From contig NC_034410.1 of assembly GCF_002078875.1 (NCBI RefSeq), positions 36,163,506 through 36,227,505 on the forward strand: a stretch of DNA of 64,000 nucleotides, read 5' to 3'. The position numbers and the translations under genes were made by a program. This DNA comes from Numida meleagris (Eukaryota; Chordata; Aves; Galliformes; Numididae). Each line of letters opens with the position of its first letter. Within the stretch, counting starts at the first letter, position 1. Shown in pieces: positions 63,232 to 64,000 of the stretch. The notes below the pieces were generated by a model that did not search any database, was not told the DNA's origin, and was given only the letters and a program-made list of their open reading frames with translations.

Positions 63232-64000
63232 GCTCTAATAGTCTTTTTTGTCCTCAAGCAAAGAGCTACAAAAAATTTAACACCAACCACACTATAATTA
63301 ACTTTCTCCATTTCTTGTGTTTTCTCTGACATTGATACAATTTCTTTTAATAGTCCAAATGAGATATCAGTGTTTTCCAGAGATATGTTTGTCATACTCA
63401 CGCTTAAAAAATAGGTATAGTCTAGATTCTACTTTCTTTGAAGATAATCCTCAAGACATCTTGGGAACAAACACTCAGGGAAAACACTTCTCATTCTTGA
63501 TATCAATGGAAAATAGGTATTAACTCAAATAATAAATGTTTAACTACCCATAGTCCAGTGTTTGAAATGCAGGAGGCATAACTACTGTAGAAATAACTTC
63601 ACAGTGTTCAGGGAAGAACATTCATGGACTCATGCAAAATTTCACTTATAGATTGAGTAGAGGGAAACAAGTATGTCTTCTTAGAGTTATTTTAAAGCAA
63701 ATAATTCATTTTGCTGTATTCCTCCATATCACTTTTGTTCTCTTTATATAGCAGTTTCTAAGGTTGGAATCTGTTAGGTCTGGTACATCAGCTCTCCTCC
63801 CCAGAGAGGAAAGAATCTCTTCCTCTGTGGAGTGAAAGTTGCCCAATGCAATAGTTGGCAGGGGGAAGAATGTGAAACAAGTGATTCAGATCCATCTTGG
63901 AATAAAAGTCATTGGAGAATATGAAACATAGAGAACAGAACATAGGAATACCATGCAGACAGGTAGATACAGTACTTGAGCTAAAACCTGAAGTATTTCC

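Larger units (their letters stand above)
58322..64000. other. Gene-free AT-rich DNA to the window end
   Basis: Probably still ZNF385D intron. It contains a TA-rich palindromic tract (59611-59645) and a TTG run (63205-63231). No exon or other named feature was recognised. Confidence 0.5.

Noticed and set aside
1..64000. CRISPR arrays, bacterial operons, tRNA or rRNA genes
   Set aside because: No regularly spaced repeats with unique spacers, no dense coding and no cloverleaf or rRNA sequence was seen; the DNA is vertebrate.

Overview
The window is nuclear DNA from a bird, most likely a galliform or a close relative. It is AT-rich with very few exons. The repeats are avian in kind: CR1 retroposons ending in the short ATTCTATG-type tail repeat, a Galluhop-like mariner, and two near-identical solo LTRs of an endogenous retrovirus. 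I see no bacterial operons, CRISPR arrays, tRNA or rRNA genes.

The only gene I recognise is the 3' half of ZNF385D, a matrin/U1-type C2H2 zinc-finger protein, on the minus strand. Four coding exons can be placed to the base: 29804-30037, 27692-27870, 26297-26398 and 21370-21603 (stop codon at 21370-21372). All have GT/AG borders, their phases join without a break, and together they encode two complete split zinc fingers and the C-terminal tail with its alanine run. The third of these exons (102 nt) is short and easily missed. I found no exon for the N-terminal part or the first finger, so those probably lie above position 64000. If so, 30038-64000 is one large intron and 1-21369 holds the 3'UTR and gene-free downstream sequence.

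Layout. 1-19677: downstream intergenic DNA with a CR1 tail (about 1930-2035), an old CR1 relic (about 6040-6630) and solo LTR A (7954-8490). 19678-21369: possible 3'UTR. 21370-30037: the four ZNF385D exons, with a CR1 copy carrying an internal deletion (24359-25010) in the last intron. 30038-64000: intronic DNA with two more CR1 relics (about 31120-31392 and 31735-32680), solo LTR B (42680-43208), a broken mariner (56995-58321) and many simple repeats.

The parts do not form a pathway; this is one vertebrate gene in repeat-bearing noncoding DNA. I found no convincing novel system. The most useful points for a second look are the split-finger exon layout, the mariner copy whose third catalytic acidic residue reads Glu instead of Asp, the internal deletion in the CR1 copy, the recently related LTR pair, and a 165-codon open frame at 5048-5545 with no recognised family.
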